Source of the DNA: Escarpia spicata
Lineage: Eukaryota > Annelida > Polychaeta > Sabellida > Siboglinidae
Direction of reading: 5' to 3'
NCBI GenBank assembly: GCA_963995525.1
Contig: OZ023213.1
Location: 37,348,775 to 37,412,774 of the forward strand
Length of the DNA stretch: 64,000 bases
The translations under genes and the position numbers were made by a program. The notes under the pieces were generated by a model. That model had not been told where the DNA came from and did no database searches. It saw only the letters and a list, made by a program, of their open reading frames with translations. This document shows, one piece after another, positions 1-11,940 of this stretch. The first letter of the stretch is position 1. Each line of letters starts with the position of its first letter.

Positions 1-918
1 AGTAGAGCACTATGCCATCCATCTAAACGGGCATAGTGTGAGTAGAGCACTATGCCATCCATCTAAACCGACATAGTGTGAGTAGAGAACTATGCCATCC
101 ATCTAAGCCGACATAGCGTGAGTAGAACACTATGCCATCCATCTAAACCAACATAGTGTGAGTAGAGCACTATGCCATCCATCTAAACGGACATAGTGTG
201 AGTAGAGCACTATGCCATCCATCTAAACCGACATAGTGTGAGTAGATCACTATGCCATCCATCTAAACCGACATAGTGTGAGTAGAACACTATGCCATCC
301 ATCTAAACCGACATAGTGTGAGTAGAGCACCTGCCATCCATCTAAACCGACTTAGTGTGAGTAGAGCACTATACCATCCATCTAAACCGGCATAGTGTGA
401 GTAGAGCACTATGTCATCCATCTAAACCGACATAGTGTGAGTAGAGCACTATGCCATCCATCTAAACCGACATAGTGTGAGTAGAGCACTATGCCATCCA
501 TCTAAACCGACATAGTGTGAGTAGAATACTATGCCATCCATCTAAACCGACATAGTGTGAGTAGAACACTATGCCATCCATCTAAACCGACATAGTGTGA
601 GTAGAACACTATGCCATCCATCTAAACCGACATAGTGTGAGTAGAGCACTATGCCATCCATCTAAACCGACATAGTGTGAGTAGAATACTATTCCCTTTC
701 AACCTAAACCGACATAGTGTGAGTAGATCACTATGCCATCCATCTAAACCGACATAGTGTGAGTAGAACACTATGCCATCCATATAAACCGACATAGTGT
801 GAGTAGAGCACTATGCCATCCATCTAAACCAACATAGTGTGAGTAGAGCACTATGCCATCCATCTAAACCAACATAGTGGTGTAGAGCACTATGCCATCC
901 ATCTAAACCGATATAAAG
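1..918. repeat. 40-bp minisatellite array, about 23 units
   Basis: A unit of 40 bp repeats head to tail from the first base to about 918, with occasional 39-bp or mutated units. Each unit holds the two halves of a short inverted repeat, CACTATG and CATAGTG, so single strands could form a hairpin in every unit. The array runs off the left edge of the window, so its true size is unknown. It carries no reading frame. Confidence 0.95.
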
Positions 919-1444
919 ATTTGGCGGCGCTTACATTTCGACCGCAGTACAGGCTTTTATCACGAACGTGTTAGTAATGCTTCAGCTAAGCCCGCATAGG
1001 CCACACATAGATTGTTGTTGTATGTGTATCACGTTAAACAGTGGCATACTTTGGGAAAGCACTGTACCGTGTACATTTTCACACAGAGCTAAGAGGGTAA
1101 TGATCGTACACAGAATAAATAACGTACGTCTGTCACGGGTCACGCTCTTGCAGGGTCCTGGATATACGCCAGTATTTAAATCGGTGGCATGCTGGGATTG
1201 AGGTCGGCTAATTTGTTTTTCAGTCATCAGCGACAGTGTCATCACTGTTTGTTGCCTTTCCGTTGTATGCGTAGACATAAGGCTAGACATGTTCTGGATA
1301 TAGGACACTCGTCGGATTAACGATTACGTAATGTGTGTCTCGGGAAAATCAATAAAAATATCCTCCCCGGCATTTGTTGCCCAAATCAACAAGAGTGTGC
1401 AGACACGTGTATGTGTTCTGGCGTCATTGACGCGTTCACAGGTT
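919..1444. other. non-repetitive stretch between satellite and palindrome
   Basis: Short open frames exist on both strands here but show no recognisable domain, codon bias or splice context. The stretch has no counterpart beyond the right arm of the palindrome, so it marks the outer left flank. Confidence 0.5.
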
Positions 1445-1525
1445 GCTTGACAGCCGATGTGTTATCTGGGCGTAGCTTAAGAGTGCCCATTTCAAACATG
1501 TCAAGTTCCTGGTCAAATTAAACAC

Positions 1526-1880
1526 CTTACAATGTGCAAACAACATCCTGAAGCGGAGTGTCTTTCCAGAACACCGGGAGAGCATTCGCTTACTGGTTAA
1601 CGACCTGTTATTGATTGGTGACCGAAATCCCCTGCCCTAGCTGTCAGCAACGGCATTGACGAGTGTACCCGACACTTTCGTAGTTAACTAAAGCCGAGTT
1701 TACTTACCAGTGAATACAGCGTTGACGTGGACCTCAGAAGGGAAGACAAAAGGGAACAACAAAAAACACAATAACAAACCATGCGGAAAGAAGACCTGAA
1801 GGATGCAAGGCTGACCTTGGGCACAGCGGTAAGGAGAGCCCAAAACAGAGAGAAAAGCACGAAATGGATAAGTAATTAAG
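1526..1880 (-). pseudogene. exon-like membrane-protein segment, copy A
   Basis: On the minus strand, from about 1880 down to 1707, a frame with hydrophobic residues runs to a good splice donor (GTAAGTAAAC). The donor and the sequence after it are conserved in two other copies, at 26560-26940 and 62470-62880. Compared with the 62-kb copy, this one and the right-arm copy share a deletion near ITYPFRAF and later frameshifts, so both look like pseudo-exons. It lies opposite to the MCT exons and within what would be MCT intron 2. The protein family was not recognised; it could also be part of an unnamed repeat. Confidence 0.45.
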
Positions 1881-2056
1881 TTTGAGTTAGAAAATAATAA
1901 TAATAACAACAAGGTAACTTCTTTTGCGCCTAAATCCTCGGAAACCAAGCTCAGAAGTGAATCAGTGCAAAAGGATTAGTCAATCTGAGAATTGATCAAC
2001 CGCATTTGTGACTGCAAAGAAGTTTCAGTGTGATACAACGCTTTCTGTGTGTGTAG

Positions 2057-2562
2057 GCCTGGGGCTCGGCATGATCTATCTTCCCGCCATCGTTAGTGTA
2101 TCGCACAACTTCGAGAAGCGAAGATCGTTTGCGACGGGTCTCGCTGTCTGTAGGTCGGGAATCGGAACATTCATCTTCGCGTCGCTGGCCAAGGCGCTGG
2201 TGGACGAGTACGGCTGGAGAGGCGCCGTCCTCATCGAAGCCAGCTTCGATGAGGACGGCGCCTCTCCAACTGCTGCATATGTGGATCCTTCTTCCGACCA
2301 CTTGAGTTGACGAAACGGCAGCAACAGAAGCTACTCACCGAGAGCGACAGCAGAGACAAATTGAACGGTATTACAGCGAAACACGGTGCAGCGATGGTAG
2401 AGGCGAAGACAGTCTGTTCAGACTGGACGCTGGACAACTGTCTTACACCTCTATCCGGCTCACTCCCTCTGTCCCAGAATTCAAGTTCAATGAACTCGCT
2501 ACCACGCATACCTGTTGAGTTGCCGCTCGAGGGAGCCACTTTGCAACGTCACGCATGCGTGG
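2057..2562 (+). pseudogene. MCT-like exon 3 (left copy), frameshifted
   Basis: The acceptor ...TGTGTGTAG ends at 2056 and the donor GTAAGT starts at 2563. The exon begins in frame with GLGLGMIYLPAIVSVSHNFE, matching MCT transmembrane helices 4-5, and continues through YGWRGAVLIEA, an MCT motif before helix 6. The hairpin at 2215-2268 replaces 13 bases of the right copy with 27 bases. That shifts the frame, and TGA at 2308-2310 then ends translation. The rest is the hydrophilic central loop (MTKRQQQKLLTES onward) in the other frame. Confidence 0.85.
2215..2268. repeat. perfect 26-bp inverted repeat with a 2-bp loop inside exon 3
   Basis: Bases 2215-2240 are the exact reverse complement of 2243-2268, leaving only CA as loop. 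The right arm carries just one half of this at the matching place (around 26195-26220). The second half is therefore an insertion copied from the adjacent strand, replacing 13 bases of coding sequence. Confidence 0.9.
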
Positions 2563-2600
2563 GTAAGTTTATTTTGGATCGTGTGGTTAACACTGTATGT

Positions 2601-2727
<127 letters not shown>

Positions 2728-2944
2728 AGGGCGTGAAAAAGATCGCCCTATATTGTTGTAATCGGTACACCGCGATAGAGCCTAAGCTTTAAGAAGGAAC
2801 ATGTACATTGTTATGACTGATGCCAGGAACACTGTCTTAGTTAATACAACACTGCTGTGACTGATACAATGTTGTGATAGATTCAACACGATACGCGGCT
2901 GTGACTAATATACTATGATATATTTTTGAATACAAGCGTTTGAG

Positions 2945-3295
2945 ATGAAATGTTATAGAATAGTCCTAAGAGTGCCATGGATAACAAGAACAACCAATGC
3001 AGAGATCCTTAAAAAATTAAACATAAAGAATTGTCAACTAGTGAATAGAATAAAAGGAATAAAACTGAGTTATTTTGGCCACATCAAAAGACATAATTCC
3101 TTAGAGAAAACAGTCCTAGAAGGCAAAGTGGAGGGAAAGAGAGGAAGGGGAAGACCAAGGAGAAGATGGGAGCAGGACATCAGCGACTGGTTGGAAGACG
3201 ACATCGTGAGAGCAGGGAGACAAACGGCAGACAGAGCAGCGTATCGTGGGATCATCTGGGCGGCTACCTCTCGCAGAGATATGATGAACTAAAGA
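2945..3295 (+). mobile_element. non-LTR retrotransposon 3' fragment (RT ORF C-terminus)
   Basis: An open frame of 115 aa ends at 3292 and contains LSYFGHIKR and GKRGRGRPRRRWEQDI, the conserved tail found after the reverse transcriptase domain in many invertebrate LINEs. The last bases (AGAGATATGATGAACT-like) are also present in the right arm at about 25630-25660, where the interior is missing. The LINE was thus probably present before the arms formed and was then deleted on the right. Confidence 0.75.
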
Positions 3296-3411
3296 AGAAT
3301 ATTGTTGTGACAGACTTACTATTTAACTAATATACACCCCAAAGTATACATTTGTGAACGATAGACAACTGAAACGAATACGCAATGATGAATTGTTATA
3401 TTTCATATATA

Positions 3412-4799
3412 CAGTCATTTGCAAAAGTTTAAGACCAGGCACGACTTTTTGAAGAAATTTGACAAAACTATGATTTTTTGGCCTTCACATAACACTATAT
3501 CAGTTTATTTCGCCAAATAAACGTAGTACAACATAATATGAAATTTTATGTCGTCCAAAAGTGTCAGTGTCTCTACTTTTCAGTATTTAGTGTGGCCTCC
3601 TTTGCTGTCAATGACCGCCTGGATGCGATATGCCATGCTAGAAACCAGAGATTCGCAGTACTCCTGGGTGATTTCGGTGACCCAAACGTCCTTGATAGCT
3701 TGTTTCGAGTTTTGAGCGCTTGATGGTTGTTTGTTTGCCACCTTATCCTTCATTATAGTCCACAGGTTCTCAATGGGATTTAGATCTGGGCTGTTCCCAA
3801 GGTATTCCAGCACGGAGATTTTGTTCTTCTTGAGGAAATCAGTGGCTACCTTGGAGCGGTGACAAGGAGCGCCACCTTGCATGGAAATCGTACATTTGTG
3901 GATATCCATACGCAGCTTCAGCTTCTCCTTCAGCAACTCCATGTACCTAGGTCCATTCATAGTGGTGTTAGGTGGAATAAAATACAGACCAGAAGGGCCT
4001 AAACATGACATGGCACCCCAAATCATCTGACTTGGCGGGTGTTTAATTGTGGCTGCTGTACATTTCTCATAAAATCGCTTACCTACTGGCCGCCTAACGT
4101 GCCTCTTGCGAGGTATAAACTGTTGCATGGTCGATTCATTTGAAAACAACACATTCTTCCACTGCGCGAGAGTCCAGTGGCGATGTCGTCTGGCAAAGTC
4201 CAGTCTCTTTTTTTCATCACAGGTGTCAGGCGTGGCTTCTGGGCCGGCTTGCGGGACTTGAGCCCAAATTCCTTGCTGAGACGTCTCGAAACTGTACTGA
4301 GACTTATTTCCGTACCTTCTAAGCGTAAAGCAGCCCGAATTTTCTTGCATGAGCTCATTGGCGAGCACATCACGATGCGTCTCATTGCGTGGTCATCCCT
4401 GAGCATAGTTTTCCGTGGACGACCACTCCTTTTACTGTCACAAAAAGTGCCATCAGTATTGAATTTGACAATGGCGTTGTGCACGGCTGTCTTGGAATAA
4501 CGTAATTTAGCACTAATGTCTCTTTCCGTATATCCTTATCCATGTAGAGTTACTATTTGTGCCCTTAGAACCTCTGTCAAAGACGATTTTTTTGCCCATT
4601 TCAGGGATGAAAACAAAACTGAAAAACACCTAATCGATACTGACAGCAGCAAACAAATGACCTGGAAGTACTGACTAGGCATATTGCTTCAAGGCCCAGA
4701 TAGGATGATGCAATCCAGACATTATCTGATGCAATCTGATGCCATACCATAAAATGCTTAAAAATCGTGCCTCGTCTTAAACTTTTGAAAAAATGACTG
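3412..4799 (-). mobile_element. Tc1/mariner element, left arm only
   Basis: Terminal inverted repeats start CAGTCATTT(G/T) at both ends (3412 onward and 4799 backward) and extend about 25 bp through AAAGTTTAAGAC. The element is flanked by TA on each side (3410-3411 and 4800-4801), the Tc1 target duplication. The insertion point is a TA microsatellite. The right arm has the same flanks with no element at about 25500-25530, so this is an arm-specific insertion of 1,388 bp. Confidence 0.93.
3580..4600 (-). pseudogene. Tc1-type transposase, frameshifted, catalytic residues lost
   Basis: The N-terminal part (about 4600-4240) encodes the paired-like helix-turn-helix region with GYTERDISAKLRYSKTAVHN and a GRPRK hook; a TAA interrupts it near 4545. 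A frameshift near 4230 leads into the DDE domain, whose frame is open to 3580. Cut-and-paste transposases of this family use three acidic residues. Here the first site reads VLFSNEST (Asn where Asp is usual), the second reads MQGGAPCH (Gly where Asp is usual), and the third, PDLNPIENLW, keeps its residues. The protein would be inactive. Confidence 0.9.
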
Positions 4800-4800
4800 T

Positions 4801-4940
<140 letters not shown>

Positions 4941-5112
4941 GCGCGTACACAACGTAATCTCCCCAGGCAACGATGCAACCGCTATTAAATAATACTTCGT
5001 CTGCACGCCACCAGGTATCCCGTCACCGACTCGCACTGCGTGACTTCACTACCCCGACAGTCGGCGCCACACGATGGATGTTGTTTTATTCCATCTGTGT
5101 CGCTGCTCGGAG

Positions 5113-5253
5113 GAAACGAAGGGAATGTTTCAACATATGATTGACCTTGAACTTCTCAAGGACGTCACTTTCCTGCTCTTCGCCGCAGCCAACTGTCTAG
5201 CGTGCTTCGGTGCCTACGTGCCATACGTGTACCTGTCTGATAGGGCCGGCCAG
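5113..5253 (+). pseudogene. MCT-like exon 4 (left copy; absent from the right copy)
   Basis: The frame reads FQHMIDLELLKDVTFLLFA and then ACFGAYVPYVYLSDRAGQ, the MCT region around transmembrane helix 7, and ends at donor CAG|GTGAG (5253/5254). The acceptor is uncertain; an AG at about 5112 or one near 5061 could serve. In the right arm the sequence jumps from the matching flank (about 25012-25020) straight into the GACC microsatellite, so exon 4 is deleted there. Confidence 0.8.
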
Positions 5254-5275
5254 GTGAGACGGGTCGATATTATCG

Positions 5276-5452
5276 ATCAATTGATCGATCGATCGATCGA
5301 TCGATCTATCGTACGATCGGTCGGTCGGTCGGTCGGTCGGTCGGTCGGTCGGTCGGTCGGTCGGTCGGTCGGTCGGTCGGTCGGTCGGTCGGTCGGTCGG
5401 TCGGTCGGTCGGTCGGTCGGTCGGTCGGTCGGTCGGTCGGTCGGTCGGTCTA
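5276..5452. repeat. GATC then GGTC tetranucleotide microsatellite
   Basis: GATC units at 5276-5318 are followed by about 33 units of GGTC. The right arm counterpart is 24957-25003, about 11 units. PTDR and GRSV repeats in the open frames here are translations of the microsatellite, not protein. Confidence 0.97.
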
Positions 5453-5855
5453 CAACACATTGTCGTAACATATACAACAAATAAAATAACTAAAACATAA
5501 GTCCTGTACAATTGAACCTGTCGTGGGCGACCATGCCGTCTGTATTGTATTATGGAATTGTGTAGACTATGTTGTATTCTATTGTTTTCTATAACATCTA
5601 CAGATAATTTTACAGGATTTTTGTAACTATTTTTCAATAGCTTATTTTATAATAACCTTCGGGTGTCTGTCTGTGTAGTTTCTTTGCACATGGTGGTGTG
5701 GTGTTTTACTTGGCGTAATCGTGGATGGTATGCGCCATGTAATTGTAAACGTAAAAGGCGGTACAGTACACATTCTCTCAATGTGACTGTGGTATCGTTG
5801 GGGGTGTATGATTTGAACCGATGCTAAAAGCCTAAGTTTTTCAACTTTCTAACAG

Positions 5856-6107
5856 CGAGCGACTATTCACGACAAACATGTTCAAACATCTCTATGCCGA
5901 ACGGTGCCTTTCTCCTCTCCGTGATTGGCATCTCCAACACCGTGTCTCGTGTCGTCGTCGGCTGGGTGTCAGACAGCGACTGTGTCAATAGACTGCTCTT
6001 GTAAACCATGTCTCTGATGTTCGCCGGTTTCGTGACGTCTCTCAGCATCTTCTGTCACACCTGCGAGACACTTCTTATCTACGCCGCACTGTTTGGTCTC
6101 TTCATGG
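5856..6107 (+). pseudogene. MCT-like exon 5 (left copy) with 7-bp loss and a stop
   Basis: The acceptor TTTCTAACAG ends at 5855 and the donor G|GTGAGT begins at 6108. It matches the intact right-arm exon (24113-24371), which encodes MCT helices 8-9 (FLLSVIGISNKVSRVVGGW and the RDCVNRLLLHTMAL loop). Near 5886 it lacks about 7 bases. The codon equivalent to His in LLLHTM is TAA (6002-6004). Confidence 0.88.
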
Positions 6108-6171
6108 GTGAGTTGACATGACAATGACACATTGGAAATTTGAGTTGACATGACAATGACACATTGTAATT

Positions 6172-6470
6172 TGTGGAGCGCAGTGGTGCAGTGGCTAGTG
6201 CTTCGAAATCTCGACCGACAGAAACTAGTTGCCAATCCTGTGCTGCGGTGTCGAATCTTGGGAAAATTCACTCAGCTGTATAAATGAGCACCTGGCTATA
6301 CACAGTGGTGAATATTTGTGTATAGATAGTCTTCGCGCATTAATTGCAGCGTGGCTGGATGCGTCCCAGAGAAGTCGAGATGGTGTTCGATTGAACAGTT
6401 CTGGCAGGAGTAAAATGTAAAGCGCTTTGAGCAGTCCTGAGGATTGGATACAGCACAATATAAGAACTTA
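6172..6470 (+). mobile_element. tRNA-derived SINE (left-arm copy)
   Basis: The head starts with a tRNA-like A box (TGGTGCAGTGGCTAGTGC) and has a degenerate B box (GGTGTCGAATC) about 60 bases later. The body and tail end with AAAGCGCTTTGAGCAGTCC and GGATACAGCACAATATAAGA. Such 'AAGCGCTTTGA...' tails are typical of SINEs mobilised by L2/CR1-like LINEs. An inverted copy sits in the right arm at 23745-24050, so the insertion predates the palindrome. Confidence 0.75.
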
Positions 6471-7002
6471 CATGTTTACCTTGCCTTTAAACCAATTTCG
6501 CTAGGTGTGTATTAGGTAGGTATGTCCGACAAGCCAATGGGCTATTACGGTTTTTTGGATATGATGCCAATGTTATTGTCAGTGTCGGCCACTAGTGGTG
6601 ACAAGAGTCAAGTATTTATATGTGTTCGTTTTAGACTCTCTGTCTGGCAATCTGCCCAAGTTTATTGCTTCAACCCATTGAATTTGTTTGACGTCTTTGT
6701 TGAGAACGCAAAGAAAGTCAACAACATCAACACCAACACAATTAGAAGGACATAATCGCATCGCGCATTCATGTGAAGATTCCAATTGTGAGAATTACCT
6801 ACACACGGAATAAAATAACTTAAATTTTTTTGATGATTTTACCAAAATTACATTGAAAAAGTTACACAATCGAGCTAGCCCGTTCTAGCAGATAGTAGGT
6901 AGGTTTGCTTTTTCGCAAAAATTAATTTCAAAAGTGATGGACACAAATTCGAGCTGAGGAAGCTTAAAACTAAGCACTGCAACATTGGAATATGTGTTGC
7001 AG

Positions 7003-7166
7003 GCGTGATTGTGTCGTTGTCGACTACCGTGCTGGTGGATCTGCTGGGTATCGACCGACTCACCTACTCATTTGGATTGATGCTTCCCTTTCTTGGAGTG
7101 GGCGCCATTGCCGGCCCTCCAGTTGCCGGTATGAACACTACGTGGCGCCATTGTGGTCTCAACATG
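7003..7166 (+). pseudogene. MCT-like exon 6 (left copy)
   Basis: The acceptor TGTGTTGCAG ends at 7002. The frame reads GVIVSLSTTVLVDLLGIDRL and then TYSFGLMLPFLGVGAIAGPP, an excellent match to MCT helices 10-11. Two donors are possible, G|GTATGAAC at 7129 and G|GTATGTG at 7167. The first fits MCT exon ends (PPVAG) better. Confidence 0.85.
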
Positions 7167-7169
7167 GTA

Positions 7170-8000
7170 TGTGTAAATTAAATAAAACCATAAAGCAAGC
7201 CATTCTATAAAATATTCCATAGGAATGTTGTAGAAAGGTTTCGAAAGAACATTTCGTACTATAGAGTTATTACGTTGCTATAATATCTACAGATTATTCA
7301 AAAGTATTGTAGTGGATATTTTTCTGTAATATATGCATTATATAATTATAAAGAATTATGTAAATATCTACAGTATGTTATAGTTTACTATGACATCTTG
7401 AATTGATATATATAATTTAATAGAAATCTGTAGATTTATATAGAATTATAACTATAGATTCCTGAAGTATCTGTGCTGGGGTGATGTGATGTTTGACTTG
7501 GCTGAATCATAGATGTCGTCCGTCACATTGGCTGACTACATAAACTGTACCAGCAAAAACTTTTTCAATGTCACAGAACGTGTTTTTGTTCAGGTTAAAT
7601 GTATGATGAAGTACTTTACTGTCTACTTGACAGTTCAGTTTATTAGCATAATTGTAGCGAAACAGTTGTCCAGATGTGTTACATCCAAATGTGTCTGCTA
7701 GAATCCAGCCCTCTAATCTTGCTATGAGGAGTACACTAATTAAAACCTATTTAAAGAACATAATTTTTTATTTTTTTATTTTATGTTTAAAAAAATGCAG
7801 GTTGAACAAATTTGCTGGCTCATTCTCGGCCGTTGCTAAGCTGAATGTGCTCTATTTGTTGCTTGTAGGCTGAACATATACTACAAGAAAACTTAATATA
7901 TCTTACTTGCATACTGAATGTATCCTACTTGCACAGTGAATTTGTCCTAGTTGCAGGCATAATGCGTTCTACTTGTAGGTTGGATTTAGGACGTGCCCTG
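7170..8000. other. AT-rich intronic block missing from the right arm
   Basis: This block lies between exons 6 and 7 on the left only. It contains AT-rich sequence with repeated TATAGAATT/TCTACAGAT-like words at 7260-7470, similar to stretches at 5560-5640 and in the right arm at 24570-24770. This may be a small non-autonomous transposon or simply AT-rich DNA. No gene was seen. Confidence 0.45.
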
Positions 8001-8009
8001 AAGCTAAGA

Positions 8010-8151
8010 CATGCAATTCATCGTTACTGGAGCTGTGATCACCTTCAGTGGACTTATGTTGTTCAGTCTTCCGTGTGCATAGAAATTGCGGGAACGACGA
8101 CGACATTTGGAAAAGATCCACTCCAGAACAGAAATAACGTATCTCTGAGGT
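8010..8151 (+). pseudogene. MCT-like last exon (left copy) with TAG
   Basis: The frame AVITFSGLMLFSLPC corresponds to transmembrane helix 12 and is followed by the basic cytoplasmic tail (KLRERRRHLEKIHSRTE). The codon after CA in SLPCA is TAG at about 8090, where the right copy has CAG. The acceptor is not clear. Confidence 0.75.
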
Positions 8152-8159
8152 GCCGACGA

Positions 8160-9530
8160 AATGCGTCGGTGCACTTTTGGCGCATGTCGGTGATAGTTTT
8201 ACTTATTGCAAAGGTACTGCGATAGTAATATCAATATTGCAGTTCTATTGCGATAATCGATAATCTCATAATGCGATTGTATCACGAGTAGCCAGGAAAG
8301 CATTCCTAATACCTTAATCTAAGGGTGCAGTCATCGCACTGCCTCGGAGACATTTGAATCAAAAGTATAACATCGTGTACGTGACTGGAGCATTGGACTG
8401 GAGCCAGATCGTTGAACTGTAAACTATGCCGTGTTTTGTTGATTAATGGATCTACAAACTGTTTCACTCTGGTGTGAGTAGATATCCATTTAGATATTGT
8501 GTTGCATGTTGTTTGGTTGTTAAACACATGTTAATATGTGATCCGTATCGTCATCAAGTGCAATGGTTATATCCTAGATGCTTAGTATATATTAAAATTA
8601 TGAAATTCCAAGTCAATATCTATCTTCAAGTACTTTAACTGGTTTTAAATTAACCCATTAGAAGTAAAAATTATGTTTGGATTAATGCATTTCTACTCAT
8701 TTACGTATACTTAAAAACTATAAACTGTTCAGGTCCTTGCCATACGTCACATGATGGACTGATGTTTTGATGTGAAACAATAATAGAATAATGATAATTT
8801 AATTGTAATTATAATATGATAAACTGTGTCACTGGAAGACGGTTTTAAACCAAGCGGCTATCAAGCAATATAACATAACGTATGATTTACATATAACTTT
8901 ATTGTGAAATAATAAAAATATGCTACAATGGTTTATTGGAGAATCGGACACTACCTAGCAACAGTAGGTCTATTTGACTTTCGAACAAGGCACCAGAAAG
9001 GAAAATATATATACGTATCCAGTCAATTTCATATAGGTATTATTACTAGTAAATATTCCCAGTTAGAGCCGCCTGAACAGGTCAAAATAAGTTATGTTAT
9101 TTCAGGTGCTTGTTCTTGTACTGGGGAACTATAGACATACGTTTTCTGCAAATGTTTAGTTTTTGCTCTCAAGTACAACCATTTGTTTATTCATGAAGTA
9201 TCTAAATATGAAAAATGTGCTGAAGTAGGCAGTAAAACGCATCATATATAAAACAAATATATATAAACCTATTATTATAGTGTTCGTACTTGTTACGCAT
9301 GAGTAGTGTGTCGTGTGATATACAACGCAGGGTATCCGTCATCAGTTGGAGCAAGATCCGTAGGAGCAAGAGCAATCTACCTCAATGTCAAAAGTCAAGG
9401 TCAAATATATAAGTCAAGGACAAACGTCAAATATCTAGGTCAAGTGGCGACCACTGGCGGAACTACAAATAGTGCACCTGATGAATAAGTGGTGAAATAA
9501 ACATCGGTACTGCTTAAATTCGTTCCTCTT
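8160..9530. other. non-coding part of the left arm
   Basis: AT-rich sequence downstream of the transporter copy. It is matched inverted by 22480-22860 and 16960-17840 in the right arm. The Gypsy element of the right arm entered a site equivalent to about 8615-8620 here, where the left arm is uninterrupted. No gene or RNA was recognised. Confidence 0.6.
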
Positions 9531-11285
9531 ATTTCTTTTTACTCTTTTTAGTATACAAAATAGGACGTCAATAAATAGGTCATAGCTCTTGTGCAATGGT
9601 GTCTTTTCTTATGTCGCATAAATGTTAGACAATTTATCATGAAGAGTGGCCCCAGGCGTGTACATTTGCAACTAAAATTAGGTTCAATCCTAACGAGTAG
9701 GTAGTGAACTACAAAAATAGGTAAAATTATGTCATTTCGGTTTATGTCAAAAGGTGAAGAGGGGACCTGGGGAATTAGTGTTTAACTACATAAGTAGGCT
9801 ATGTAGCGACCCCTGACGGAAAGTGTGTGAAATACTTAAATCCGTGTTTCTTATGTGGCGGACAACAAAAATAAATGTTCTGTCGAACAATACTTTTTAC
9901 TCTGCAGTCCGCGCATGTAATTTCTACTCTGAGCTTCGTGCTTATTCGGCACGTCCACTTGACCTTTGGGCAAGCTCACGTGAACTTTATCTTCTGAAAA
10001 TGCATGCTACGTATATGTACTCTTTGGTCAAATAATTTTACCATAGTTAAGCTCTTCTTTCCATTCTGGGGGAGGGTGGTAGGGGCAAAATGAAAAAAAC
10101 AAATGTGCGCACATTTCATTAAATAACCTTTAACTGTGCTACGTATGAGATTGCAGCTCACCAACTCTCCTGCAAGGTTAGGATGAACAACATATGATTC
10201 TCCATCTTTCAACATTCGTGTATATAAAGAATGACAACATTTCTCATCGACAGCTGTTCAGTTTTATGTAGTAAAACTCAAAGATCATGGGTCTGCTAAC
10301 CAACTGACAGTTGAACACAAACTACTACATACCACGCTTTGTACTAGAAATATGATTCCAATAATGTGTATGGTTGATACCAATATATAGTTAATCTAGG
10401 CAAATTAGGCATGAGATTGTCATTATTCATAGCAGTTAAATTGTGCCCACTAATGTTTTATTCCACACGACACTGTTTACACGCAATGCGACACAACATG
10501 CCAATTGGAACGTAGGTAGAGAGTGTTTTGACTGCAGGCTAAAACACTATGGGTGCAAGAATACGATCTTATTATTCGCGGTGACGTTCAAAATAGTTTA
10601 CTTCTCCAACAAAACTTCAATTGCACCTCCCCCTTTGAAGATCGCCGAAACACCTTCGCTCTCAAAAAAAAATTATTAAACACTTTTTTGGTGTAAGATC
10701 ACGTGACATTTGTTGTTTAGTCGTGTTCTAGCCACGACAAGACTCCTTCCATTACACGAGCGACATAGGCTGTCTACGTACGTTGGCGAAACCACCACAC
10801 ACAAGATATTACTGACAACTGTTTGTAGCATTTCTGCTATTTCTAGATGGTTAAATCTACTTGACTGAGGTTTAATTTGGGAAATGAGGAAGGTCAAGCC
10901 AGTAGATAGACATATTGTTGACCAACCGCCTTGGTTACGTAATTACGGCAACTCGGTTGCAGATGAGCTCAGTGGGGCGTGGTATTCTGTTGCTAGCGTT
11001 TCTAGGACAGCAGGTGGTTTCACTGTAATCTTTGAGGGTGTTCCACAATGTTTAGTTTGAATTGTATATTGCATTAGCCAATAGAAATGATGGAAACCTG
11101 TCATATGATGTGTAATTAGGTCCGCTTATATAAACGTCTGTTGTACGTATTTCACCATCTGGGCGCTGGCGAAGGACTGGGAAAGATCCAGGGTTGAACG
11201 AGACAGGTTGCCCTGCTGCCAAGAGAATGGCAAGTCAAGTCGTAAAGCGTGGTGGGAATCGTTAACGTGGGTTACGTTCCCAAGC

Positions 11286-11528
<243 letters not shown>

Positions 11529-11726
11529 TCAGTGTCCAGAGTGACTGTTCGATCGAGCTTCGAAGAAGCCATGCCGCCACGTCAGCAGTATATTGAGACA
11601 ACGTTCCGGTCGGCCCCAACGTATTTGCGTCGATGAGCGATAATCGCGACGCGCTCACGCAGCACGGGTCTTCCTCGAACAGCGGTCTCACAGCGACAAC
11701 GTCAGAAAGATTGACCGAATGCGACT

Positions 11727-11940
11727 CGTAGCGGCCGGCGGTAAACGTATACTGACAGGCGTCGTCATTCGCGCGAACCCGTTCATCCGACTTCTCGATC
11801 GTTTGCGACAGGGCAAGACCTCTCGATCGAATTCGTAGCGGCCGGCGGTAAGCGTCTCCTGCCCGGCTTCGTCTTTCAGTTGAACGTATTCAACTGACGT
11901 CGCAATCGTTTGCGACCGTGCGATCATAGAACGGACGCGA
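11727..11940. repeat. tandem dimer of about 108 bp, GC-rich
   Basis: The words CGTAGCGGCCGGCGGTAA and CAATCGTTTGCGAC or CGATCGTTTGCGAC recur about 108 bases apart in two diverged units. GC content is clearly above the flanks. Function unknown. Confidence 0.7.

Noticed and set aside
1..918. Possible CRISPR array
   Set aside because: Units are contiguous without unique spacers and the setting is eukaryotic; it is a minisatellite.
5074..5637. Frames rich in PTDR or GRSV repeats
   Set aside because: Microsatellite GGTC/GATC read in different frames; only the part before 5253 is a real (MCT) exon.
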